Made by a program: the position numbers and the translations under genes
Notes under the pieces: generated by a model
Seen by the model: the letters and a program-made list of their open reading frames with translations, nothing else
Told to the model about the DNA's origin: nothing
Database searches by the model: none
Shown: one piece after another, positions 40,073 to 49,700 of the stretch
How positions within the stretch are numbered: position 1 is the first letter of the stretch
Layout: each line of letters opens with the position of its first letter
Source of the DNA: Methylolobus aquaticus
Lineage (GTDB): Bacteria > Pseudomonadota > Gammaproteobacteria > Methylococcales > Methylococcaceae
DNA: 64,000 bases
Assembly (NCBI GenBank): GCA_004168015.1
Contig: SEYW01000005.1
Span: 1-64,000, forward strand
Direction: 5' to 3'

Positions 40073-43000
40073 ATGATCTCGGCTCTGGTTCGCGGTGCGC
40101 TGCGCCAGCGCATCGTCGTGGTCGTCCTCGCGGTGGCCCTGCTCGGCTTTGGCATTAAGGCCTTGCAGGCACTGTCCGTCGATGCCTTTCCGGACGTGAC
40201 CAATATTCAGGTCCAGATCGCGACGGATGCCCCCGGTCGCTCGCCGGAAGAGGTCGAGCGCTTCATCACCGTCCCGCTCGAGATCGCCATGACCGGCCTG
40301 CCCGGCCTGACCGAGATGCGGTCGCTGATCAAGAACGGGCTCTCGATCATCACGCTGGTCTTCACCGACAAGACCGATGTGTATTTCGCCCGGCAGCTGG
40401 TCATGGAGCGCTTGATGGAAGTCGCCGAGCGGATGCCGGAAGGAATCCGGCCCATCCTCGGGCCCGTTTCGACCGGGCTGGGCGAGGTGTATCAATACAC
40501 GCTGGACCACCCGGATGACGGACGGCGGGAGCTCACCCAAGACGAGCTGATGTATCGCCGCGAGATCCAGGACTGGGTCGTCCGCCCCCTGTTGCGCGGG
40601 ATTCAGGGAGTCGCCGAGATCAACTCCCAGGGGGGCTACGTGAAGCAGTACCAGGTCCTCGTGAATCCGGACCGAATGCGGCACTACGGCCTCAACCTGG
40701 AAGCCATCTACCAGGCGGTCGCCCGCAATAACGCCAACAGCGGCGGCGGCGTGCTGCCGCATTATGCCGAGCAATACCTCATCCGCGGCATCGGTCTGAT
40801 TCGCAACGTCGAGGATCTGGGGAATATCGTCCTGAAGGAGGAAGAAGGTATCCCGGTCCATCTGCACGATGTCGCCAAGGTCAAGATCGGCCACGAGGTC
40901 CGCGTCGGTGCCGTCATCAAGGATGGGTATACCGAGTCGGTCGGCGGGGTCGTGATGATGCTGCGCGGCGGCAACGCCAAGCGGGTCGTCAGCGAGATCA
41001 AGGCACGCGTGGCGGAGATCAACGAGAAGGGCATGCTGCCCGGGGGTCTGCAGATCGTGCCGTATTACGATCGGAGCGAACTCGTCGATGCCGCCTTGCA
41101 CACGGTCACCAAGGTGCTGCTCGAGGGGGTCGTGCTGGTGGTCGTGATTCTGTTCCTGTTCCTGGGCGATGTCCGGTCCGCCCTGATCGTGGTCAGTACC
41201 CTGTTGCTTACCCCGCTGATGACCTTCATGGCGATGAACTATTTCGGCCTGTCGGCCAATCTGATGTCGCTGGGCGGATTGGCCATCGCGATCGGGTTGA
41301 TGGTCGATGGCTCGGTCGTCGTCGTCGAGAATGCGTTCACTCTGCTCGGCGAACGCCGCGGCCGCGGGTACAGCCGCGTTCGGGTGATCAATGACGCGAC
41401 CGCTGAAGTCGGTACACCGGTGCTGTTCGGCGTGGGCATCATCATCATGGTTTTCCTGCCGCTGATGACGTTGCAGGACATGGAGGGCAAGATGTTCTCG
41501 CCGCTCGCGTTCACGATCGCGATTGCCCTGTTCATCTCGCTGGTCCTGTCGATGACCCTGACCCCCGCCCTGTGTTCGCTGTTCCTCACGGGCGGTGCCG
41601 ATCACGACACCTGGATCATCGCGAAAATGAAGGCGCCGTATCTGCGACTGCTGCATTTCGCGGACCGGAATCCCAAGAGCGTCGTGATCGCGGCAATCGG
41701 CCTGTTGTGCGGAACCCTGGCGTTGATCCCATTGCTCGGCACTTCCTTCATTCCGGAGATGAAGGAAGGGTCCATCGTTCCGGGCATCAATCGTTTTCCC
41801 AACATCTCCCTCGATGAATCCATCAAAATGGAGTCGGAGGCGATGCGCCTGGTCATGGAGATCCCGGGCGTCAAGAGCGCGGTGTCCGGCGTCGGGCGGG
41901 GCGAGAGCCCGGCCGATCCGCAGTCCCAGAACGAATCGACGCCTATCGTCAGCCTGAAGCCCCGGGATGAATGGCCCGATGGCTGGACCCAGGACACGAT
42001 CGCGGATGCGATGCGGGAGAAGCTCGGCGCCGCGCTCCCGGGCGTGCAGCTGGTCATGGCCCAGCCGATCTCGGATCGCGTCGACGAAATGGTCACCGGT
42101 GTGCGGTCGGACGTCGCGGTCAAGGTCTTCGGCGACGACCTGACAGCGCTCAGCGAGAAGGCAGCCGAAATCGCCCGCGTGGCCGGTACGATTCGCGGCG
42201 CCCAGGATATCCGGGTCGAGCGGATCACCGGGCAGCAGTATCTTGCGATTACCGTCGATCGCGACGCCATCGCGCGCCATGGCCTGAACGCGTCGGACAT
42301 TCACGACATCATCGAGACGGCCATCGGTGGGAAGGTGGCGACCGAGATCTACGAAGGCGAACGGCGGTTTTCGACTGCCGTGCGCTTTCCTCAGGGCTTT
42401 CGGAACAGCGTGGAGGCGATCGGCAACATCCTCCTGACCTCGCCCAACGGCGCACTCGTGCCCCTTAGCGCCGTGGCCGAAATTCGCCTGCAGGATGGCC
42501 CGGCGCAGATCAACCGCGAGACCGCGCGCCGACGGATCGTCGTGGGCGTCAACGTCCGCGATCGCGATCTTGGCAGCTTCGTGGCCGAATTGCAGCGCGT
42601 CGTCGCCGAGAAAGTCGCGATGCCGGAAGGCTACACGCTGGTCTGGGGCGGTCAATTCCAGAACATGGAGCGCGCACTGGGTCACCTTCAGATCATCATC
42701 CCGATCACGATCGCCGCGATCTTCTTTCTGTTGTTCCTGCTGTTCAACTCCCTGCGCTTTGCAGCCCTGATCATTCTAGTGCTGCCCTTTGCATCGATCG
42801 GCGGCGTGGTTGCGCTGTTCATGACCGGCGAGTATCTTTCCGTACCCGCGTCGGTCGGGTTCATTGCGCTGTGGGGCATCGCCGTCCTGAACGGCGTGGT
42901 GCTGGTCTCATGCATCCGAGGCCTGCGTGACGACGGCCTTCCTCAGGCCGAAGCCATCATTCAGGGCTGCGAGCAGCGGTTTCGGCCGGTCATGATGACC

Positions 43001-43177
43001 GCCACCGTGGCGATGCTCGGTCTGGTGCCCTTCCTGTTCGCCACGGGGCCCGGGTCCGAAGTGCAGCGCCCTCTAGCCATCGTTGTGATCGGGGGCCTGA
43101 TCACGTCGACGCTGCTGACCCTGGTGGTATTGCCGACGCTGTATCGTTGGTTCGAAGCGAAGCGCTACGAAGCGTGA
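40073..43177 (+). CDS. heavy-metal efflux RND permease (CusA/CzcA family)
   Basis: 1034 residues with 12 membrane helices and two large periplasmic loops, the HME-RND plan. The conserved fourth-helix motif is AIAIGLMVDGSVVVVENAF, with the Asp and Glu of the proton relay. The pump expels metal ions from the periplasm or cytoplasm using the proton gradient. Whether it exports monovalent copper/silver or divalent zinc/cobalt/nickel cannot be decided; the DGS motif differs from the DAA of E. coli CusA. It is followed by a PII-like gene. Confidence 0.94.
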   Translation: MISALVRGALRQRIVVVVLAVALLGFGIKALQALSVDAFPDVTNIQVQIATDAPGRSPEEVERFITVPLEIAMTGLPGLTEMRSLIKNGLSIITLVFTDKTDVYFARQLVMERLMEVAERMPEGIRPILGPVSTGLGEVYQYTLDHPDDGRRELTQDELMYRREIQDWVVRPLLRGIQGVAEINSQGGYVKQYQVLVNPDRMRHYGLNLEAIYQAVARNNANSGGGVLPHYAEQYLIRGIGLIRNVEDLGNIVLKEEEGIPVHLHDVAKVKIGHEVRVGAVIKDGYTESVGGVVMMLRGGNAKRVVSEIKARVAEINEKGMLPGGLQIVPYYDRSELVDAALHTVTKVLLEGVVLVVVILFLFLGDVRSALIVVSTLLLTPLMTFMAMNYFGLSANLMSLGGLAIAIGLMVDGSVVVVENAFTLLGERRGRGYSRVRVINDATAEVGTPVLFGVGIIIMVFLPLMTLQDMEGKMFSPLAFTIAIALFISLVLSMTLTPALCSLFLTGGADHDTWIIAKMKAPYLRLLHFADRNPKSVVIAAIGLLCGTLALIPLLGTSFIPEMKEGSIVPGINRFPNISLDESIKMESEAMRLVMEIPGVKSAVSGVGRGESPADPQSQNESTPIVSLKPRDEWPDGWTQDTIADAMREKLGAALPGVQLVMAQPISDRVDEMVTGVRSDVAVKVFGDDLTALSEKAAEIARVAGTIRGAQDIRVERITGQQYLAITVDRDAIARHGLNASDIHDIIETAIGGKVATEIYEGERRFSTAVRFPQGFRNSVEAIGNILLTSPNGALVPLSAVAEIRLQDGPAQINRETARRRIVVGVNVRDRDLGSFVAELQRVVAEKVAMPEGYTLVWGGQFQNMERALGHLQIIIPITIAAIFFLLFLLFNSLRFAALIILVLPFASIGGVVALFMTGEYLSVPASVGFIALWGIAVLNGVVLVSCIRGLRDDGLPQAEAIIQGCEQRFRPVMMTATVAMLGLVPFLFATGPGSEVQRPLAIVVIGGLITSTLLTLVVLPTLYRWFEAKRYEA

Positions 43178-43194
43178 GTTTGAGTTGTCGTGCA

Positions 43195-43515
43195 ATGAAA
43201 GAAATCAAGGCCATCATTCAGCCGTCCAAGCTCGCGAAGATTCGTGAAGCCTTCAGCCATGTGCGACAGTTTCCGGGCATGAGTGCGTGCCGGATCGACG
43301 GCTGCAGTCACCACGAGGCTGAAGAGGTGCCGCACAGCGTGCGCGAAGCGCTGACCGACTTCTCCCCGAAAGTGCGTATCGAGATCATCTGCCCCGAGGA
43401 AAAGATCGAAGAGATCGTCGGAATCATCGTTGCCCATGCGGATACGGGCCGACGGGGCGACGGGATGGTCTGGGTCACTCCGGTGGATTCGTTCCGGCGG
43501 TTCGGCGAGGCCTAG
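43195..43515 (+). CDS. PII-like signalling protein of the metal-efflux-associated group
   Basis: 106 residues of the GlnB-like fold: MKEIKAIIQPSKLAKIREAF at the start, KVRIEIICPEEKIEEIVGIIVAHADTGRRGDGMVWVTPVD at the end. It lacks the uridylylated Tyr T-loop of true GlnB; instead the loop reads SACRIDGCSHHEAEEVP with Cys, His and Glu residues. This matches the group of PII-like genes known to be linked to CusA-type pumps (PII-NG). It probably senses metal or an effector and modulates the pump; this is inferred. Its stop overlaps that of rlmM. Confidence 0.85.
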   Translation: MKEIKAIIQPSKLAKIREAFSHVRQFPGMSACRIDGCSHHEAEEVPHSVREALTDFSPKVRIEIICPEEKIEEIVGIIVAHADTGRRGDGMVWVTPVDSFRRFGEA

Positions 43516-44702
43516 CCCCGGCGCTTTGTCGACCGCGTTCCCGGCTCCGGCAGCCGCTGCAGATAGCCGGTCACCTCTTCCCGATCGTGATAAAGCTGTT
43601 TAATCCGCAGTCGATAGGGGCAGCCGGCGTCCTCGAGTGTCGTTGCGATCAGTTCCTGGCAGCGCAGCACTTCGTCGCGGCGCTTCTTCATCGGCAGCTT
43701 CAGATTGAAGATGCAATGTCGACACCAGCCTTCCGCGAGCCACCGGGCCACCAGTTGCGCGATGCGGATCGGTTGCTCGACGACATCGCAGACCATCCAG
43801 TCCACCGGTTTCGCGGGCCGGAAGCGAAACGCATCGGTACGGCGGTGCTCGACCAGTCCCGAATCGAGCAGTTCGGCCTGGATGGGCCCGTTGTCTACGG
43901 CCGTCACCCGGAGGTGGCGGCGCACCAACTGCCAGGTCCAGCCGCCGGGTGCAGCGCCCAGATCGACCGCCGTCATCCCGGGTTGCAGCGCCTCGGGTGC
44001 GCGTTCGAGGAAGGTCAGCAACGCCTCTTCCAACTTCAGCGTGGAACGACTCGGAGCCCCGCGCGGGAACTTGAGACGCGGTATGCCCATCGGCCAAGGC
44101 GACCCATTGTCCTCCAGGCTCAGGCCGACATAGGCCTCCGTGGCACTCAGAAAGAACAGATGCAGCCGCGGCAGCTGGCTGCCTCCCGCGATGAGATTCC
44201 GACCTTCGGCGGCACGCCGCAGCGGTACCGCGAGTTTCCGCGTGAAGGTCGACAAGGCCTTGGCCTCGTTCGTATCGGCGGTTTCGAGCAGGATGCCGGA
44301 AAAACGGCGGGCTACGCTGAGAGCCTGCTCGAGCAGCGGGGTGATGCGATCCTCCGGTGGCAGCGGCCCCGTGAGGCTGGCGGACTGGATCAACTGGCGC
44401 GCAAAAATCAGCTGATCGAACGCGATGCCTCCGGCACCGCTTACCCGTGCCGAGGTCTCATGCGGATGAAAAACGACGAACCCCGAACCATCCGAGGTCT
44501 TCGCATAGCCAGCCTGGCCGTCCCGGTGGGCAAAGGCGCTGATCTCCGCAGCGCATTCCTTTTCGAAGCCGGCGCGGCAGTAAAGAAGCAGGGCGTGAGT
44601 CGTTGGCGTGAGGCTGCTGTTCAAGGCCGGGGCAAACGGTGTGGAGTGGCAGGGGCAGGATACCGGGGTTTCGGACGGAGCGCGCGGTGCCGCCTCGGGC
44701 AA
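43512..44702 (-). CDS. rlmM: 23S rRNA 2'-O-ribose methyltransferase RlmM
   Basis: 396 residues in the open frame. The C-terminal Rossmann domain has VDLGAAPGGWTWQLV and VDNGPIQ, then WMVCDVVEQP and IFNLKLPMKKR. The N-terminal THUMP-like domain has LLYCRAGFEKECAAEI. All match RlmM, which methylates C2498 of 23S rRNA. The 5' end is uncertain: the frame begins at a TTG (44700-44702), and the family start would be about 30 residues later, where no good start codon is seen. It is convergent with the PII-like gene. Confidence 0.93.
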   Translation of the reverse strand: MPEAAPRAPSETPVSCPCHSTPFAPALNSSLTPTTHALLLYCRAGFEKECAAEISAFAHRDGQAGYAKTSDGSGFVVFHPHETSARVSGAGGIAFDQLIFARQLIQSASLTGPLPPEDRITPLLEQALSVARRFSGILLETADTNEAKALSTFTRKLAVPLRRAAEGRNLIAGGSQLPRLHLFFLSATEAYVGLSLEDNGSPWPMGIPRLKFPRGAPSRSTLKLEEALLTFLERAPEALQPGMTAVDLGAAPGGWTWQLVRRHLRVTAVDNGPIQAELLDSGLVEHRRTDAFRFRPAKPVDWMVCDVVEQPIRIAQLVARWLAEGWCRHCIFNLKLPMKKRRDEVLRCQELIATTLEDAGCPYRLRIKQLYHDREEVTGYLQRLPEPGTRSTKRRG

Positions 44703-44740
44703 GCGGCCGGATCGATTCTACGCGAATCCCGGGGTTGGCC

Positions 44741-45958
44741 GTGACGGACGTCATGATCCGCATGGACGCGGTCGGCAAGACATTCTGCCGGTCCCGGCAC
44801 CATGCGCTATGGTACGGTGTGGCCGATGCGATCCGCCAGGCGCTCGGGCGACCCCGCCGTCTGGCCCCGCGCGCTCATGAGTTCTGGGCGCTCGATGGGG
44901 TTTCCATCACCGTGCGGCGCGGCGAATGTCTCGGCGTCATCGGGCCCAACGGGGCAGGCAAGAGCACGCTGTTGAAGCTCATAGCCCGTGACTATCGTCC
45001 CGACCGGGGTAGCGTGCAATCTCGGGGACGACTGCAGAGTCTGCTGCGACTGGGCTCGGGTCTGCAGCCCATGCTGACGGGACGCGAGAATGTGTACGTG
45101 AAGTGTTCCCAGCTTGGCCTCAGTCCGTCCGAGGTGGACGCGCGCATGTCCGGCATCGTCGATTTTGCCGGTTTGCACGCGGCGATCGACCGGCCGGTGC
45201 GGCATTACTCGGATGGCATGTACGCGCGCCTCGACTTCGCGATCGCGACCTCCGGTCCCGTCGATGTGCTGCTCGTCGACGAGGTCCTGGCGGTTGGCGA
45301 CATCGCCTTCCAGAAGCGCTGTCTCGATCGGCTGAACGCGCTCAAGCGCGCCGGGACGGCGGTCGTGCTGGTCTCGCATGCCGAGATGAATGTCCGCTAC
45401 GTGGCCGACCGCTGTCTGTTGTTGCTCGACGGTAAGCCGGTCGTTTTCGGGGACACGGAAGCCGTGATCCGGAAGTACCACGAGGCCGTCGGTTACCTGA
45501 ACGCTCAGGGCGATCCCTTCTCGTTTGCCGTCGAGCCCACGGTCGACGGCGACGGTGCGGCGGCGATCACCCGTCTGCAGATCGGCCCCGTGCCCGTGTC
45601 GCCCGGGGACGCCATCCGCTGGACGCTGGAGTATCGCTGCGCCGCAGAGGAGTCCTCCCTGGGGTTGGTCTTGCAATTCTGGAACACGGCCGATCTGTTG
45701 GTCGCGAGCATCGACAGCCGATACTCGGGCCGGTTGCCTTTGACGCGCGGAGCGGGCCGTCTTATCGTCAGCCTTCCGTTTCTGGGTTTGGCTCCAGGCA
45801 GGTATCGTGTCGCGGGCGGGTTCGTCGGCGCCGACGGCTTTGTCAGTTACGGTCCGGCGCTGGCGGAGGTGCATGTGGCGGACTCGGACTACCGACGCTA
45901 TGGCGGACTCACCTTGATGCCCGCCGCCATTACGACGCCACCGCCGGGTTTGGACTGA
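44741..45958 (+). CDS. ABC transporter ATP-binding protein (Wzt-like, polysaccharide export)
   Basis: About 405 residues. The ATPase domain has Walker A GPNGAGKST, a signature variant YSDGMYARLDFAIAT, and Walker B VLLVDEVLAVGD, all typical of the O-antigen/teichoic-acid export group. Residues 265-400 form a beta-rich extension like the carbohydrate-binding tail of Wzt. It would energise export of a lipid-linked polysaccharide, but its permease (Wzm) is not adjacent. The start is GTG 44741 or ATG 44753. Confidence 0.85.
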   Translation: MTDVMIRMDAVGKTFCRSRHHALWYGVADAIRQALGRPRRLAPRAHEFWALDGVSITVRRGECLGVIGPNGAGKSTLLKLIARDYRPDRGSVQSRGRLQSLLRLGSGLQPMLTGRENVYVKCSQLGLSPSEVDARMSGIVDFAGLHAAIDRPVRHYSDGMYARLDFAIATSGPVDVLLVDEVLAVGDIAFQKRCLDRLNALKRAGTAVVLVSHAEMNVRYVADRCLLLLDGKPVVFGDTEAVIRKYHEAVGYLNAQGDPFSFAVEPTVDGDGAAAITRLQIGPVPVSPGDAIRWTLEYRCAAEESSLGLVLQFWNTADLLVASIDSRYSGRLPLTRGAGRLIVSLPFLGLAPGRYRVAGGFVGADGFVSYGPALAEVHVADSDYRRYGGLTLMPAAITTPPPGLD

Positions 45959-45976
45959 TTTTTCGAGAAGGCTCCC

Positions 45977-46456
45977 ATGGCTATACCTGTTCCCACCCTG
46001 TTTCCACGCGCGCTGATCAACAGGATCCTGCAGCATGCCCAGGCGCAGGAAGCATGCGAAGTGTGCGGCCTGATTGGCGCCCGTGAGGGGACGCCAACGA
46101 CGGTCTATCCGGTCGACAACGTCGCCGAGCAGCGCGAATCCCGATTTTCGCTGGACCCGCAGCAACAGATCGCGGCGATGCGCGCCATGCGCGAACGCGG
46201 GGAAGTTCTCTTCGCCGTGTTCCATTCCCACCCGGCTACACCGGCTGAGCCGTCGACCCTCGATATGGAGCTGGGGTACCCGGATGTCTTGCAGCTGATC
46301 ATTTCGCTCGGCACGCGCGGCGTCCTCGAACTCCGTGCCTTCCGCGCGCTGCCTACGGGGGGCTGCGTGGAGGTTCCGCTGTTGCTGCAGCCGGAGCGAG
46401 AGCCCGGCCCCAACGGGCGGCCTGGGGACGCCGACCAGCGCAGCAGAGGCGCTTGA
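45977..46456 (+). CDS. JAMM/M67 family metallopeptidase
   Basis: 159 residues with the JAB1/MPN+ zinc-peptidase motif: EACEVCGLIGA supplies the Glu, and HSHPATPAEPSTLD gives the H-x-H-x10-D ligands. Bacterial members remove ubiquitin-like or sulfur-carrier proteins, as in cysteine or siderophore synthesis. No sulfur-carrier gene is beside it, so the substrate is unknown. It starts 18 bases after the Wzt-like gene and may share its transcript. The last 20 residues are a polar tail. Confidence 0.88.
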   Translation: MAIPVPTLFPRALINRILQHAQAQEACEVCGLIGAREGTPTTVYPVDNVAEQRESRFSLDPQQQIAAMRAMRERGEVLFAVFHSHPATPAEPSTLDMELGYPDVLQLIISLGTRGVLELRAFRALPTGGCVEVPLLLQPEREPGPNGRPGDADQRSRGA

Positions 46457-46745
46457 GCGCCCGCCCGACTAGGCAGAAATACCGGCTTGCGAATTCCGCG
46501 GCGAATCCTTGACAATCGAACAATGGTTCATTCTTCGTCGGAGATCGCCTGATGGCTAATCCAGTACGGATGCGAGTCCGCTGGTTCTCAGGTCACTTGG
46601 TACACCCAACCCGGGCGTCGCACGCCTCGCGGCGTAACCGTCGCCTGCGCGTTGCGGCTAGGGTCGCTCTCACCGTGTGCGCGGTCCCGCCGCTGTGACC
46701 GCCCCTGTGGTTCACCAAGAGGGTGCGGAGCCCGCCGAATCGACC
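46457..46745. other. intergenic region before the third hybrid kinase
   Basis: About 290 bases. I see no gene, riboswitch or clear promoter. The kinase frame is open to 46677, but the first ATG giving a sensible N-terminus is at 46746. Confidence 0.4.
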
Positions 46746-49700
46746 ATGGCAGACCCGTATCGCGAACTCCTGGGGTTACTCCGGGAGTGCGGCGTTACGG
46801 AGCCCGAGACGTTGCGACGGACCATGGAACGGGTGACTACGTGGGCGGCGCACCATTTCCCCGCGGAACACACGCTAATCGGTGATGTTGACCTCGACGC
46901 CGAGCCACTGGCATTGCGACGTCGTGAGCACGAAGACCTGCTGGTACACCTGCAGCAATGGCGGCCCCAGGGCGCTTCCGATTTGACCGAGCGTCTCGTG
47001 GCGGCACAGGCCGCGCTGGCGAAGGCGACGGCACGGGACGAGGCCAAGGAAGCGCGCTACCGCGAACTGTTGGCGGCTTTGCCGGTCGGCGTCGTCGTGC
47101 AGGAGGCTGATGGCCGTATCGTGATGAGCAATGCGGCGGCCGAACGCATACTGGGTCTCAGCGGAGAACAATTGGCGATGCGGACCTCGGCGGATCCGCG
47201 GTGGCAGGCGATCGACGAAGGCGGTCACCCGTTGCCCGGAGACCGTCACCCCGCCATGATCGCTCTGGCAACCGGTGCGGCCCAGCGGGACGTGACGATG
47301 GGCGTGCGGAAGCCGGACGGCAGCCTGATCTGGATCTCTGTTTGCGCCGGTCTGCTGACTTCCAATTCCGATCCCGACGCATCCCGGCTCGTCGTCAGTT
47401 CGTTCATGGACATCACGGCGCGCAAGCGCTTCGAGGATGCCCTCACGGAAAGCCGACAACAGCTGGATATGGTCCTCGAAAGAACCGGCACCGGTATTTG
47501 GGATTGGGATTTCGAGTCCGGGGAGGTCTGGTTCAGCCCTGGCTGGTACACGATGCTGGGGTATGTGCCGGATGAGTTGCCCGCGAGTGTGGCCACATGG
47601 CATGAACTCGTTCATCCCGATGATCGCGCCGACGCCTGGAAGGTGATCAACCACCTGCGCTGCGCGCGGGACGATGGACCGCCCTATGATCTCGTGTTCC
47701 GCATGCGGACGAAGCAGGGCGAATGGCGCTGCATCAATTCCCGCGCAGCGGTGGTCCGGCGCGATGCTCAGGGCCTGCCCGCGCGCCTGGTCGGCACCCA
47801 CGTGGATCTCACCGAGGAGAGGGAGTCCGAGCGTGCGCTGTTTGAGGAGCAGCGGAAGCTGGCCGGACTGTTCAAGATCGCGCCGATCGGCATCGCGATG
47901 GCCGTGGACCGGGTGTTGATCGAGGTGAACGATACCTTGTGCCGCCTGACGGGTTATTCGCGGGACCAAATGGTCGGACAGGATACCCGCTTTCTCTATG
48001 CCGATCAGGCGGAATACGAACGCGCAGCGTTGTTCAAGTACCGCAAAGGGGGAGCTGATTACGGCAACGAGGTCGACGTTCGCTGGGTACGCAAGGACGG
48101 AGTCCTGATCGACGTCGTGCTGAATGCCACGTACCTCGATCCGCGTGAGCCGCGCCGCGGCATTACGTTCACGGTACTGGACATGACCGAACGCCGCCGC
48201 ATCGCGGCCGCGCTGCGCGAGAGCGAAGAAACCTACCGGCTGGCGATGGAAGCCACGCAGGACGGTGTCTGGGACTGGAATGTCGAGACCGGCGCCGTGC
48301 GCTACAGCCCTGCCTGGCAGCGGATCGTCAAGGCACCGGACGTTCCGGCTCACTACGACAGCTGGGCCGAGCGCATGCATCCGGGTGACTGGCCGGATGT
48401 CGAGCGCTCGCTGCAGAAGCATCTGGCCGGCGGTTGTACACTCTGGCAGAAGGAGCACCGCCTGCGCTTGCCGAACGGCGAATGGAAATGGGTGCTAGGA
48501 CGCGGCCGGGTCGTCAAGCGGGATCTGCAAGGCCGTCCGCTGCGGATGGTCGGTACCGTGATCGACATCGACGAGCGCAAGGCGGCGGAACGCGAGCGGG
48601 CGGTGTTGAGCGATACGCTCGAGGCCAGCCTGAACGAGATCTATCTGTTCGACGCGGAAACGCTCCGCTTCCGTTATGCGAATCAGGGGGCCCGATCGAA
48701 CCTCGGCTATTCGATGGAGGCCCTGCGGGCGTTGACGCCGCTCGACCTAAAGCCGCAAGTGACCCCGGAGTCGTTCAAGGCGTTGGTCGCTCCGCTGTTG
48801 TCCGGGCAACGCACGGTGCAGGTGTTCGAAGCCAGCCATCGCCGGGCGGACGGCAGCCTGTATCCGGTCGAAGTTCATCTGCAGTTGTTTCGTCAGGGTG
48901 GCGAAGGCGTCTATCTTGCGGTCATCCAGGACATCACCGAACGCAAGCGGAGCGAAGCCTCGCTGCAGGCCAGCGAGCAGCGTTTCCGCTTCTGGGTCGA
49001 AGCCACCGAATCCGTATTCTGGATGGCGGACCGGAGTGGTGCACTGGTCGAGCCTTCGCCCTCCCTGGAGCGGCTTACCGGCCTGAGCCGCGAATGCTGC
49101 CTGGGGCACGGCAGGCTGGCCGCGATACATCCCGATGACCGGGAGGGCTATGCAGCGGAACTGGGGCGAGCCGTCGCGCTGGGGGAGGCTTTCGAACTCC
49201 AGCTCCGTTACTGGGATGCCAGCGCTGGCGCCTACCGCTGGTACCTCGAGCGCGGGGTCCCGCACCGGTCTCGCGATGGGTCGATACAGGGCTGGCTAGG
49301 CGCAGGGGTCAGCATCGATCGGCAGAAGTGCGCCGAGGCCGCGCAACAGGACATGATCCGTCGCAAGGATGAGTTCATCGCCATGTTGGGTCATGAGTTG
49401 CGTAACCCCCTCGCGCCGATCCAGAACGCGAACGACATCTTGGGCGCGGTGGCCGGCAATGACCCGACGCTGCAATGGGTCCATGACATGGTGGGCCGGC
49501 ATGCGACGCACCTGATCCGCCTGGTCGACGACCTGCTCGATGTCGGTCGCCTGCTCCGTGGCAAAATCGCCCTGCAAACCGAAGCCATCGCTGTCGTGAC
49601 GCTGCTGCGGCAGCTCGCCGAGTCGCATGGGCCCGAGATCACGGCGCGCGGTCAGCAACTGCACCTGTCCTTACCCGAAGAAACCGTCGTGATCCCCGGG

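Noticed and set aside
39338..42685. Very long minus-strand open frame of over 1100 codons
   Set aside because: It is the antisense shadow of the RND adaptor and permease genes; its translation is Asp/Arg/His-rich without any family pattern.
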